Shown here: in pieces, positions 1 through 7,844 of the stretch | Position numbering within the stretch: position 1 is the first letter of the stretch | Layout: every line of letters begins with the position of its first letter | Notes under the pieces: generated by a model | Database searches by the model: none | Told to the model about the DNA's origin: nothing | What the model saw: the letters and a program-made list of their open reading frames with translations, nothing else | Position numbers and translations under genes: made by a program | Assembly: GCF_026712185.1 (NCBI RefSeq) | Contig: NZ_JAPPUX010000003.1 | Location: 434,001 to 498,000 of the forward strand | Direction: 5' to 3' | Source: Nocardioides pini | Lineage (GTDB): Bacteria; Actinomycetota; Actinomycetes; Propionibacteriales; Nocardioidaceae | Length of the DNA stretch: 64,000 nucleotides

Positions 1-60
1 CGGTGGGAGTCCCTGCAAGGACGCGGTCACCGCGACGACTTCAACGCGAACCCGTTGTGA
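1..60 (+). CDS. 3' end of an unidentified gene (partial)
   Basis: Reading from base 1 gives an open frame ending RDDFNANPL and a TGA at 58-60. Nearly every third codon position is G or C, as in the real genes here, so this is probably the C-terminus of a gene that starts left of the window. It would converge on, and overlap by 20 bases, the glycosyltransferase that ends at 41. Nineteen residues are too few to assign a family. Confidence 0.4.
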   Translation, partial: RWESLQGRGHRDDFNANPL

Positions 61-1234
61 CCTCTCCGCGGGCGGGCAGGCCGATGATCTCGAGGAGCTG
101 ACGGGCGCGGCTGTCCCAGTCGTGGGTGTAGGCAAGCTCCCGGCGCGCGCGCACGAGAGCGTCGTCGCGGTCGCGACGGGCGAGTCGCTCCGCGGCGACG
201 GCGAAGGCATGCGGCGTGCTCGCGCACTCGACCAGCTCGGTGTCCAGCGCCGTGACGCCGGGCAACGGCGTTGATAGGGCAGCGCGTCCCGCCGCGAGGT
301 ACTCGAGCGTCTTGAGCGGCGAGCTCGCCTGGTTGAACGCTGAGGTCACGTAGGGAGTGAGCCCGACGTCCATCACACGCAAGTAGGACGGGAGCTCGGC
401 GTAGGCCTTGTTGCCCACCCACACCACGTTGGGACGCTGCACCAGCTCCTCGAACCGCTGGCCCCCCCACTGCTCCACTCGGGGTCCGACCAGGAGGAGG
501 GTGATGGGTCGGGCCGCTACCGCCTCCAGCACGTCGAGGTCGATGCGGGCGGACAGGTGGCCCACCACGCCGACGACCGGTCCCTGCGCCTGCACGTCGT
601 CGGGGAGGGGCGCGTCGTCCACGCCGACGTAGTGTCGGGTGTTGGCCCCGTTGGGCAGGACGAAGGTGGGTCGGTCCACCTGCCAGCCGTCGGTGATCAC
701 CGAGGAGACCGCGCCGACGTGGGTAGCTTCGACGAGCCGCCGGCGCTCGAGCTCGCGCAACCAGCCCGGGTCGCGGCCGAGGAGGTCCGCGCCGGCGTCG
801 TACGCGTCGGTGGCGTAGTACACCCGAGTGGGGGCGGAGCTCACGTCAAGCGGCGCGAAGGGACTAGTCGACACGACGGCGTAAGCCCGGCGCCCGTCGG
901 AACGCACGACCCGACTCACGCACGCCCGCACCCAGGCCTCCGTGACGGAGAACATCCACCTGCGGTGCGGCATCGGTGGGACGGCGATACTGAGGCGCCG
1001 GACGCCCGCGGCCTCGTCCTCCAACCGGGGGAGGAGCCGGTCGCCCGGCCGTCGCGTCATCACCGAGCGCGGCGGATCGATCCACAGCACGTCGACGTGG
1101 GGCGCAAGTGCGGCGACGAGCTGCCGGTCAGTGCCCGCGAGCGAGTCCCACCTTGTCCCCGCGCGCCACAAGACCAAGGGTCGTGCGCCGTCGTCTCTGG
1201 TCCCGTCCGTCCTGGCTCCCTTCATGTCCTTCAC
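41..1234 (-). CDS. GT4-like glycosyltransferase of the polysaccharide locus
   Basis: A retaining-type glycosyltransferase with two Rossmann halves, about 397 residues, expected to be cytoplasmic or membrane-peripheral and to add a sugar to a lipid-linked glycan. The second half shows the donor-binding region: a VVGVVGHLSARIDL segment, then LTPYVTSAFNQASSPLKTLEYLAAGRAALSTPLPGV, where the glutamate of KTLEYLA aligns with the nucleotide-sugar contact of the GT4 family. The GTG at 1234 overlaps the deacetylase stop (GTGA), so the two genes are translationally coupled; an ATG at 1225 is an alternative start. Donor and acceptor cannot be read from the sequence. Family confidence is good, substrate unknown. 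Confidence 0.82.
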   Translation of the reverse strand: MKDMKGARTDGTRDDGARPLVLWRAGTRWDSLAGTDRQLVAALAPHVDVLWIDPPRSVMTRRPGDRLLPRLEDEAAGVRRLSIAVPPMPHRRWMFSVTEAWVRACVSRVVRSDGRRAYAVVSTSPFAPLDVSSAPTRVYYATDAYDAGADLLGRDPGWLRELERRRLVEATHVGAVSSVITDGWQVDRPTFVLPNGANTRHYVGVDDAPLPDDVQAQGPVVGVVGHLSARIDLDVLEAVAARPITLLLVGPRVEQWGGQRFEELVQRPNVVWVGNKAYAELPSYLRVMDVGLTPYVTSAFNQASSPLKTLEYLAAGRAALSTPLPGVTALDTELVECASTPHAFAVAAERLARRDRDDALVRARRELAYTHDWDSRARQLLEIIGLPARGEVTTGSR

Positions 1235-1905
1235 CGCCAGCGCTTGATGGCTCCGACGAGGTGCCGCTCGGCCTGCCGCGCCGGGGCCTGCCTGCCGAGC
1301 ACCGAGGTCCGCACGCTGGCGCCGGTGTCGCTGCTCACGACCGAGAAGCGCGGCTGCAGCCACGACCCCTCGTGTGCCCAGCGCCGGTCGCTGGTGTGTA
1401 CAGCCGTGTAGCCCAACCGGCGCAGCTCACGAAGGAGGCGACGGTCGTACCTGCCGAGGGGAAGTGCCGCTTGGTCGACCGGTGCACCGATGACACCCGC
1501 GATCACGTCCCTGGCGTCCTCCAGCTCGCGTCGACTCTCTGCGGGAGTCAGGCCGCGCCACGGTCGATGGGCCATGCCGTGGGTGCCGATCGTCATGCCG
1601 GCGGCAGCGAGCGCACGCACGTCATCGGAGCCGAGGCTGCCAGGCTGGTCGAGCCGGCCCGCGAGCACGAAGAAGGTGGCGGTAAGACCGCGCGCCAGCA
1701 ACGCGGGCAGGCCGTGGACCATGTCGGAGGCGTTGGCGTCGTCGAAGCTGATCCTGACGCGATCGTCGCCGGCGATGGCGTCGAGGACCCCGAGGAAGGT
1801 GTCGTGCGAAACCCAGTAGGGCGCCTCGCCCGGCTCGAGCTCGCGCCCCGGGATGCCGATCCCATGGAAGCACACGTTGACGCGCGTCGGACCCCCCATG
1901 ACCAT
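1231..1905 (-). CDS. polysaccharide deacetylase (NodB-like, CE4)
   Basis: A 224-residue NodB-homology protein predicted to remove N-acetyl groups from a glycan. The metal site motifs are present: ISFDDAN near residue 52 (motif 1, the two aspartates) and THGMAH near 109 (motif 2, H-x3-H); the following LPLGRYDRRLL resembles motif 3. No clear signal peptide is seen, so it may act on a cytoplasmic lipid-linked intermediate. Start is the ATG at 1905; a -10-like TAGCGT lies six bases upstream, suggesting a leaderless mRNA. It is first in a two-gene operon with the glycosyltransferase and is divergent from the acyltransferase at 2023. XrtA-type polysaccharide loci carry a comparable deacetylase. 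Confidence 0.83.
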   Translation of the reverse strand: MVMGGPTRVNVCFHGIGIPGRELEPGEAPYWVSHDTFLGVLDAIAGDDRVRISFDDANASDMVHGLPALLARGLTATFFVLAGRLDQPGSLGSDDVRALAAAGMTIGTHGMAHRPWRGLTPAESRRELEDARDVIAGVIGAPVDQAALPLGRYDRRLLRELRRLGYTAVHTSDRRWAHEGSWLQPRFSVVSSDTGASVRTSVLGRQAPARQAERHLVGAIKRWR

Positions 1906-1957
1906 GCCGTCACGCTAGGAGCCCCGAAGGTGGTCGTCGACCTGCCCGACGTTGATA

Positions 1958-1972
1958 CCCCAAATGTGGGTA
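1958..1972. promoter_or_regulatory. CCCCAAATGTGGGTA operator-like motif
   Basis: An imperfect inverted repeat, CCCCA-n5-TGGG-like, lies in the divergent gap between the deacetylase and the acyltransferase. A 15-base relative with 11 identities is at 6161-6175, and CCCCAAAT recurs at 17188. Position in a divergent promoter region suggests a shared regulator site; no protein partner is known. Confidence 0.35.
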
Positions 1973-2022
1973 ATGCCCGGGCCCTGGCGTCCCAGCGCAT
2001 GCGCGCGTCGGATGCTGAGGGC

Positions 2023-2880
2023 ATGGGGGGTTCCGCAGTCGTGCTCGCTCCGATCTCCGGGACTGACGTCCCCGAGGTGGGGGCGTACCTGCACCACGCC
2101 CTCAACCCGAGGCTCAGTGCTGATCAGTGGGCGCGCTCGATGGTGCCACCCTGGCCGAGCGAGGCGCCCAACCACGGGTTCCACCTACGTAGTGACGGCC
2201 GCGTGGTCGGCGCGGCCCTGGCCTTCTACTCCGAGCGTCCTGTAGACGGACGTGTCGAGCGCTTCTGCAACCTCGCGGCCTGGTGCGTCGACGACGAGCA
2301 CCGCTCGCAGGGCCTGCGGCTGCTGCGCGCCCTTCTCGGCCAGCGTGGGTACTCCTTCACCGACCTGTCGCCCAGTGGCAACGTCGTCGCGCTGAACGAG
2401 CGGCTGAAGTTCCGTCACCTCGACACCGCGACACGACTCGTGCTCAATGCGCCACTCCCCTCACGCGGCGTCCACCTCACCACCGATCCAGGGGGGATGG
2501 CGAGCCGTCTCAGCGGGACCCCACGCCGCATCCTCGAGGACCACCTCGGTGCGGCGGCGGCCCGCCACGTGGTTCTCGACGTCGACGGCGAGCCGCTCTA
2601 CGTCATCCACCGCAAGGACCGCCGCAAGCGGATGCCGGTCTTCGCGACGCTGCTCTACGTGTCATCCGCCGAGCTGCTCCCGCGCGCCTGGAACCGGCTC
2701 TCGCGCCACCTCCTGGCGCAGGGAGCGCTCGCCACTCTCGTCGAGGACCGGGTGGCCGGCTGGACGCCGCCCGGCGGAGTGGTCCTGGCCAATCCGAGAC
2801 CGAGAATGTTCCGTAGCGACGCGCTGGGGGCTGCGGACGTCGACTACCTCTACAGCGAGCTGACCTGCGTCTCGTGGTGA
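2023..2880 (+). CDS. GNAT-like acyltransferase of the polysaccharide locus
   Basis: A 285-residue cytoplasmic protein. Residues about 75-130 look like a GNAT acyl-CoA binding core (CNLAAWCVDDEHRSQGLRLL, then a SPSGNVVALNERLKF segment with the N-x-x-A-x-x-x-x-x-x-x-F pattern). The C-terminal half has no motif I recognise and may be a second acyltransferase-like fold. Exosortase-A loci carry FemAB/GNAT-type acyltransferases beside the same ligase, decarboxylase and ACP set, so transfer of an ACP-bound group to sugar is plausible but inferred. Start chosen at ATG 2023, preceded by GAGG; an in-frame ATG at 1999 is possible. It runs into the ligase 75 bases downstream. Confidence 0.6.
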   Translation: MGGSAVVLAPISGTDVPEVGAYLHHALNPRLSADQWARSMVPPWPSEAPNHGFHLRSDGRVVGAALAFYSERPVDGRVERFCNLAAWCVDDEHRSQGLRLLRALLGQRGYSFTDLSPSGNVVALNERLKFRHLDTATRLVLNAPLPSRGVHLTTDPGGMASRLSGTPRRILEDHLGAAAARHVVLDVDGEPLYVIHRKDRRKRMPVFATLLYVSSAELLPRAWNRLSRHLLAQGALATLVEDRVAGWTPPGGVVLANPRPRMFRSDALGAADVDYLYSELTCVSW

Positions 2881-2955
2881 GCGGTCGAGGTGATCTGAGT
2901 TGGATGGTAGATGTGAGGACAGGCCGCATGTGAGCGGCAAGAGGGGGAGGCGTCG

Positions 2956-4569
2956 ATGAGGACCCGGGTGCACCACTTGCTCGAGGAGGCGGCCGCGCGC
3001 CATGGCGCGCGTGCGGCACTGACGGCGGGCGCCGTCACCCGCACGTACGACGAGGTGTGGGGAGACGTGCGCTCGGTGGGCGCCGGGTTGGACCGCTTGG
3101 GTGTGGTCCGTGGCGACCGGGTGGCGGTGTTCCTCGACAAGCGCATCGAGACCGTCGTCTCCATGCTGGGGGCCTCGCTCACCGAGGCTGCTTTCGTGCC
3201 CGTCAACCCGGTCTTCAAGCCGCGCCAGGTCGCCCACGTGGTCCGCGACAGTGGTTCGGTGGTGCTCGTGACGACCGAACGACGCTGGGCCACGCTGGCC
3301 GGTGAGCTCGAGGGAGCCGACCTCCGGCATGTGATCCTCGTCGACCGCGACACCTCACTGGGCCCCACGGAGGGTGTGGCAGGAGGCGTGTGTCTGCACT
3401 CGTGGGCCCGGCTGTCGGACGCGGACCCGCTGCCCACGCCGTCCCCGCGACTGCCGGACCTCGACCGTGCCGCAATCCTCTACACCTCCGGGAGTACCGG
3501 GTCACCCAAGGGCGTCGTGCTCAGTCACCGCAACCTCGTGGTCGGTGCCGAGAGCGTGAGCAGCTACCTCGGCAACACCTCCGACGACGTCATCCTCTCC
3601 GCGCTGCCGCTCAGCTTCGACGCGGGCCTGAGCCAAGTCACCACCGCAATGGCGGTCGGCGCACACGTGGTGCTCGCCAACTACCTCGTCGCTCGCGACC
3701 TCATCGCCCTGTGCGCCCGGCATCAGGTGACTGGGCTGACCTGCGTGCCTCCCCTCTGGATCCAGCTGACCGACCAGGAATGGCCAGATGAGGCGACTCG
3801 GTCCTTGCGCTACTTCGCAAATACCGGTGGACGGATGCCAGCGACGACCCTCAAGCGACTGCGTGAGACGTTTCCGGACGCCGCGCCCTTCCTGATGTAC
3901 GGACTCACCGAGGCGTTCCGATCGACCTACCTCGACCCGGCACAGGTGGACCAGCGGGGGGACTCGATCGGCAAGGCCATCCCCAACGCCGAGATCCTCG
4001 TCCTGCGCCCAGACGGCACGTCGTGCGACCCGGGCGAGGAGGGGGAGCTCGTCCACCGCGGTCCACTGGTTGCGCTGGGCTATTGGAACGATCCCGAGCG
4101 CTCCGCCCAGCGTTTCCGACCGCTCCCGGGCACCCCCGGTTGGCAGGCAGCGGAGCTCGCGGTGTGGTCCGGGGACACGGTGGTCGCCGACGAGGAGGGC
4201 TACCTCTACTTCGTGGGCCGCACGGACGACATGATCAAGACCTCGGGATACCGGGTGAGCCCCACCGAGATCGAGGAGGCGGCCTACGACACCGGGCTGG
4301 TCCGGGACGCGGTGGCACTGGGCATCCCCGAGGACGGCCTGGGGCACCGCGTCGTGCTCGCCGCCGCCCCACACGCGCGCGGCGACGGCCTCGACGTGGC
4401 GGCCCTGCTCAGGGTGCTGCGGCGCGAGCTGCCGCTCTACATGGTGCCGGCGGAGGTCGTCGTGCGCGAGGAGCTTCCGCGCTCGCCGAACGGCAAGTTC
4501 GACCGGGTCGCGCTCGCAGCGGAGGTTGCCCGCGACCTCGCGGATCGCGGGACGGGAGGTGCATCGTGA
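2956..4569 (+). CDS. AMP-forming acyl-CoA/acyl-ACP ligase (exosortase-A-associated type)
   Basis: A 537-residue adenylate-forming enzyme that should activate a carboxylic acid with ATP and load it on CoA or on the ACP encoded two genes later. Motifs in order: the P-loop YTSGSTGSPKGV near residue 174, YGLTE near 315, SGDTV near 410, GRTDDMIKTSGYRV near 423, and the catalytic lysine in PNGKFDR near 513. Length fits the family. ATG 2956 has a strong GGGGGAGG ribosome site. The stop overlaps the decarboxylase start (GTGA). The triplet ligase, PLP decarboxylase and ACP matches the known exosortase-A-associated set; the substrate is unknown. Confidence 0.88.
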   Translation: MRTRVHHLLEEAAARHGARAALTAGAVTRTYDEVWGDVRSVGAGLDRLGVVRGDRVAVFLDKRIETVVSMLGASLTEAAFVPVNPVFKPRQVAHVVRDSGSVVLVTTERRWATLAGELEGADLRHVILVDRDTSLGPTEGVAGGVCLHSWARLSDADPLPTPSPRLPDLDRAAILYTSGSTGSPKGVVLSHRNLVVGAESVSSYLGNTSDDVILSALPLSFDAGLSQVTTAMAVGAHVVLANYLVARDLIALCARHQVTGLTCVPPLWIQLTDQEWPDEATRSLRYFANTGGRMPATTLKRLRETFPDAAPFLMYGLTEAFRSTYLDPAQVDQRGDSIGKAIPNAEILVLRPDGTSCDPGEEGELVHRGPLVALGYWNDPERSAQRFRPLPGTPGWQAAELAVWSGDTVVADEEGYLYFVGRTDDMIKTSGYRVSPTEIEEAAYDTGLVRDAVALGIPEDGLGHRVVLAAAPHARGDGLDVAALLRVLRRELPLYMVPAEVVVREELPRSPNGKFDRVALAAEVARDLADRGTGGAS

Positions 4570-5801
4570 TCGCCGCAGAGCATGCACGACGCTTCCTCTT
4601 CGAGGACGGTCGCGTCCGGGTTGGCGGCCTTGGCCTCGAGCGCCTGGCGGCGAGGGTGGGCTCCACCCCCTTCTTCGCCTACGACCGGGGACTACTCACC
4701 GCGCGGGTGGCCGAGGTGCGCGCCGCGCTGCCCGACGATCTCGACCTCGGGTACGCGGTGAAGGCCAACCCGATGCCGGCGCTCGTCCAGCACCTAGCCG
4801 GCCTCGTCGACACCCTCGACGTGGCGTCGGCCGGTGAGATGGCGGTCGCGCTCGACACGGGCACGCCGGCCGAGCGCATCACCTTCGCAGGTCCCGGCAA
4901 GACCGACGACGAGCTGCGTCGCGCCGTGGCGGCCGGGGTGCTGGTCGAGGTCGAGTCCGAAGGGGAGGCTCGACGGCTCGGAACCGTCGCTCGCGCGTTG
5001 GGTCTGGCCGCCCGCGCCGCGATCCGCGTCAACCCCGACTTCGCGGTCAAGGGATCCGGGATGCGGATGGGAGGTGGACCTCAGCAGTTCGGCGTGGACG
5101 CCGAGGCCGTCCCTGCGCTGATGGACCGGTTGGCCGGCATCGGGATGGAGCTGGAGGGGTTCCACGTCTTCGCCGGCTCGCAGAACCTGCACGCCCCTAT
5201 CCTCGCCGAGGCCCAGGAGCGCACGGTGGACCTGGTGCTCCAGCTGGCCAAGTACGCCGCCGGACCGGTCCGCTACGTCAACCTCGGCGGTGGGTTCGGC
5301 ATCCCGTACTTCGAGAAGGACCACCCCCTCGACCTCGACGCCGTCGGGGCGAACCTGAGGCGACTGTGCGCCGAGCGTCTCCGTCCGGTGCTGGGGGAGG
5401 CCCGCATCGGTGTTGAGCTGGGGCGCTACCTCGTGGGGGAGGCCGGGGTCTACGTGACCCGGGTCGTCGACCGCAAGGTGTCGCGCGGGGTGACCTACCT
5501 CGTAGTCGACGGCGGCATGCACCACCAGCTCGCGGCCTCGGGGAACTTCGGCCAGGTCATCCGTCGCAACTACCCGATCACCGCGGACGTCGCAGGCGCG
5601 GCGGACCCTGAGGGCGAACGCGAGGAGGTCACGGTCGTCGGCAGCCTCTGCACTCCGCTCGACGTCCTGGGCGACAAGGTACGACTGCCGTCCGCCGACG
5701 TCGGCGACCTCCTCGTCGTGCACCAGGCCGGCGCCTACGGCCTGACGGCCAGTCCTACGGCGTTTCTCGGGCACCCGGCACCAGCAGAGGTGCTGGTATG
5801 A
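4566..5801 (+). CDS. PLP-dependent decarboxylase (exosortase-A-associated, alanine-racemase fold)
   Basis: A 411-residue fold-type III decarboxylase related to diaminopimelate and ornithine decarboxylases. YAVKANP near residue 63 carries the PLP-binding lysine, GGGFGIPY near 240 is the phosphate-binding glycine loop, GSLCTPLDVLG near 358 carries the active-site cysteine and GAYGLTAS the C-terminal tyrosine. Start is GTG 4566, overlapping the ligase stop by four bases and preceded by GGAGGT. It is therefore not lysA by context: it sits between an acyl ligase and an ACP, which suggests decarboxylation of a carrier-bound or free amino acid to give a glycan decoration. That last step is inference. 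Confidence 0.87.
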   Translation: MIAAEHARRFLFEDGRVRVGGLGLERLAARVGSTPFFAYDRGLLTARVAEVRAALPDDLDLGYAVKANPMPALVQHLAGLVDTLDVASAGEMAVALDTGTPAERITFAGPGKTDDELRRAVAAGVLVEVESEGEARRLGTVARALGLAARAAIRVNPDFAVKGSGMRMGGGPQQFGVDAEAVPALMDRLAGIGMELEGFHVFAGSQNLHAPILAEAQERTVDLVLQLAKYAAGPVRYVNLGGGFGIPYFEKDHPLDLDAVGANLRRLCAERLRPVLGEARIGVELGRYLVGEAGVYVTRVVDRKVSRGVTYLVVDGGMHHQLAASGNFGQVIRRNYPITADVAGAADPEGEREEVTVVGSLCTPLDVLGDKVRLPSADVGDLLVVHQAGAYGLTASPTAFLGHPAPAEVLV

Positions 5802-5869
5802 CTGCTGGCGCGCCGACCACGCACCTCGCACGCAGCACATCCGAACGAAGCACAGAGCCGGAGGCATCC

Positions 5870-6142
5870 ATGCAGCCCAGCCATGACCACGTCCATGCGG
5901 TTATCGAGGTGCTCGTGAGCACCTTAGGCATCGAGGACCAGGCATCGACCCTCGATGCCTCGACGCCGCTCTTCGGCGAGCTACCTGAGCTCGACTCTCT
6001 CGGCGTGGTGGAGCTCGCGGCGGCGCTCGAGGAGCACTTCGACATCGAGGTCGCCGACGATGACGTCACCGGGGAGGTCTTCGAGACGGTCGGCAGCTTG
6101 GCCGACTTCGTGGCGGGGAAGCAGGTCTCCAGCGCTCCGTGA
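5870..6142 (+). CDS. acyl carrier protein
   Basis: A 90-residue carrier protein with the phosphopantetheine attachment serine in LPELDSLGVVEL, near residue 42, followed by the usual acidic helix. ATG 5870 is preferred because GGAGG sits six bases upstream and the length is normal for an ACP; an ATG at 5798 that overlaps the decarboxylase stop would add 24 unstructured residues. It is last in the ligase-decarboxylase-ACP operon and should carry the activated acyl group as a thioester. It is not a fatty-acid synthase ACP by context. Confidence 0.87.
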   Translation: MQPSHDHVHAVIEVLVSTLGIEDQASTLDASTPLFGELPELDSLGVVELAAALEEHFDIEVADDDVTGEVFETVGSLADFVAGKQVSSAP

Positions 6143-6160
6143 GCGGACGGTAGCTCTTTT

Positions 6161-6175
6161 CCCCACTTTGGGGTA
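6161..6175. promoter_or_regulatory. CCCCACTTTGGGGTA operator-like palindrome
   Basis: An imperfect palindrome (CCCCA, five-base spacer region, TGGGG) lies 19 bases after the ACP stop and about 140 bases before the DUF4082 gene. It is the same length as the motif at 1958-1972 and shares 11 of 15 bases with it, including the CCCCA and GGGTA ends. Confidence 0.35.
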
Positions 6176-6246
6176 GTCCGCACTCCTGACCTGCGACGAT
6201 GCCGGTGCGTGGGCCGCGATCGACCGCGTTCGAGCCGACTGCCGCT

Positions 6247-6276
6247 TTGCCGTGGTCGCTCACCGGTAGCCATAGT
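6247..6276 (+). promoter_or_regulatory. possible promoter of the DUF4082 gene
   Basis: TTGCCG at 6247-6252 and CATAGT at 6271-6276 are separated by 18 bases, a reasonable vegetative-sigma arrangement about 40 bases before the chosen start at 6316. The -10 element matches moderately; evidence is pattern only. Confidence 0.35.
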
Positions 6277-6315
6277 GAGCCCCCAACCGACTCCCCCGAC
6301 GGTCAGGCAGCCCCT

Positions 6316-7770
6316 ATGTCCTCCTCGTTCCACCATGCCCCCACGCGCCCTCGCGCCCTCAGCGCGACCCTTTCGCTGGTCGTCCTGGCCGCACTCGTAC
6401 TCAGCGGTTCGCTCGTCTCGCCGACGACGGCCCACCGATCCGATCTCGAGCCCGCGGTCCGCGTGGCTACCGGGGAGGTCGGACTCTTCGCCGAGTCCGA
6501 GCCTCGGGAGATGACCAAGGTCCGCAATCGGCGTCCCACGGAGATCGGCCTCCAGTTCGTCGCTGCCACCGCCGGAAGCGTGAGCGGTGCGCAGGTCTAC
6601 AAGGTCGCGCGGGCTCCAGGAGCGACACCTCGGCGTGCGTCGTTGTGGAACGCGCGCGGCAAGCGCCTCGCGAGCGTCGAGGTCACCCCCCATGACGGCA
6701 AGGGCTGGGTGACGGTCCGGTTCGCGTCGCCTGTCAGGGTGCGTGCCAATAGGACCTACACGGTGTCGGTTTTCGCTCCGAAGGGCCGTTACGCCATGAC
6801 CGAGCGAGGTCTGCGGAAGGCTCGAGTCCGCGGTGATCTCCGCACGGGGCAGACGCGGCTGGGCGTCCGCCGGCACGGCGCGAAGTCTCGCTTCCCGACG
6901 AAGACGTGGCGCAAGTCCAACTACTGGGTCGACGTCCTGTTCGTGCCGGCCAGCACGGCGACCGACCCGACCGAACCGACCGTCCCGCCGGACCCGACCA
7001 ACACCGCATGGCCCAACGCCGACAACACCGGGGTCCCGGCAGGTACGACGCTGACGCCGTACACGGGTCCCATGACGATCCAGACACCCGGCACCGTCAT
7101 CGACGCCAAGCAGATCAATGGCTTTCTCGACATCCTGGCGCCCAACGTGACCGTCTCGCGCTCGTCGATCGTCGGCAACGTGCGCATCAGCGAAGACGCC
7201 AGCCTCACCATCACCGACACCGACATCAATGCCGGTGACGAGGCGGGCACCGGGCTGGAGGCGCACAACTTCACGGCCACCCGTGTGCACGTAGTTGGGG
7301 GGAGCAGGTCGATGTCGTGCGTGTCGAACTGCACTATCCGCGACTCCTACGTGCACGGCCAGATGACCGACGAGACCGGGGTGCACCACGAGTCGGGCAT
7401 CCGGATGGAGCAGAACACGACCTTGATCCACAACACGATCACCTGCGACGCACCGGCCGTCCCGCCGGACGCGGGCTGCTCGGCCGGACTGACCGGTTAC
7501 GGCGACTTCGCCGCCGTGCGCGACAACCTGATCCAGAACAACCTCTTCCTCCCCTCCACTGGGGCGACGTGCGCCTACGGCGGGGCCTCCGGTGGCAAGC
7601 CCTACTCCGACGCCACGGCGAACATCAGGTTCGTCGACAACGTCTTCACGCGCGGCACCGAGACCGGGAACTGCGGAATCTGGTGGCCCATCACGGACTA
7701 CGACGAGGACGCTCCGGGCAACCAGTGGACGGGCAACGTCTGGGAGGACGGAACCCCCATCACTCCCTGA
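6316..7770 (+). CDS. secreted DUF4082 plus beta-helix protein
   Basis: A 484-residue exported protein. Residues 1-40 form a signal peptide with a hydrophobic stretch (ATLSLVVLAALVLSG). Residues about 50-215 match the DUF4082 beta-sandwich pattern: GLFAESEPREMTKV at the start, ASLWNARGKRLASV in the middle and YWVDVLFVPA at the end. After a Thr/Pro linker the rest looks like a right-handed parallel beta-helix, with repeated short strands and DIN, DSYVHG and NLFLP turns, a fold common in glycan-binding or glycan-cleaving proteins. ATG 6316 is chosen because it places the signal peptide at the N-terminus. Surface display or polysaccharide modification is inferred from the locus. Confidence 0.72.
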   Translation: MSSSFHHAPTRPRALSATLSLVVLAALVLSGSLVSPTTAHRSDLEPAVRVATGEVGLFAESEPREMTKVRNRRPTEIGLQFVAATAGSVSGAQVYKVARAPGATPRRASLWNARGKRLASVEVTPHDGKGWVTVRFASPVRVRANRTYTVSVFAPKGRYAMTERGLRKARVRGDLRTGQTRLGVRRHGAKSRFPTKTWRKSNYWVDVLFVPASTATDPTEPTVPPDPTNTAWPNADNTGVPAGTTLTPYTGPMTIQTPGTVIDAKQINGFLDILAPNVTVSRSSIVGNVRISEDASLTITDTDINAGDEAGTGLEAHNFTATRVHVVGGSRSMSCVSNCTIRDSYVHGQMTDETGVHHESGIRMEQNTTLIHNTITCDAPAVPPDAGCSAGLTGYGDFAAVRDNLIQNNLFLPSTGATCAYGGASGGKPYSDATANIRFVDNVFTRGTETGNCGIWWPITDYDEDAPGNQWTGNVWEDGTPITP

Positions 7771-7844
7771 TCGGCGAGACCGCTGCCCCGGAGACCCTCG
7801 AAATTCGGGACGTGCGAACCCGCGCGCGCTCCTACGATGGGGCC

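Noticed and set aside
1108..2022. Long upstream extension of the acyltransferase frame
   Set aside because: It lies opposite the deacetylase gene, has no family content, and the ATG at 2023 has a ribosome site.
4566..5801. Diaminopimelate decarboxylase lysA
   Set aside because: The fold is the same, but the operon with an acyl ligase and an ACP fits the exosortase-A-associated branch better.
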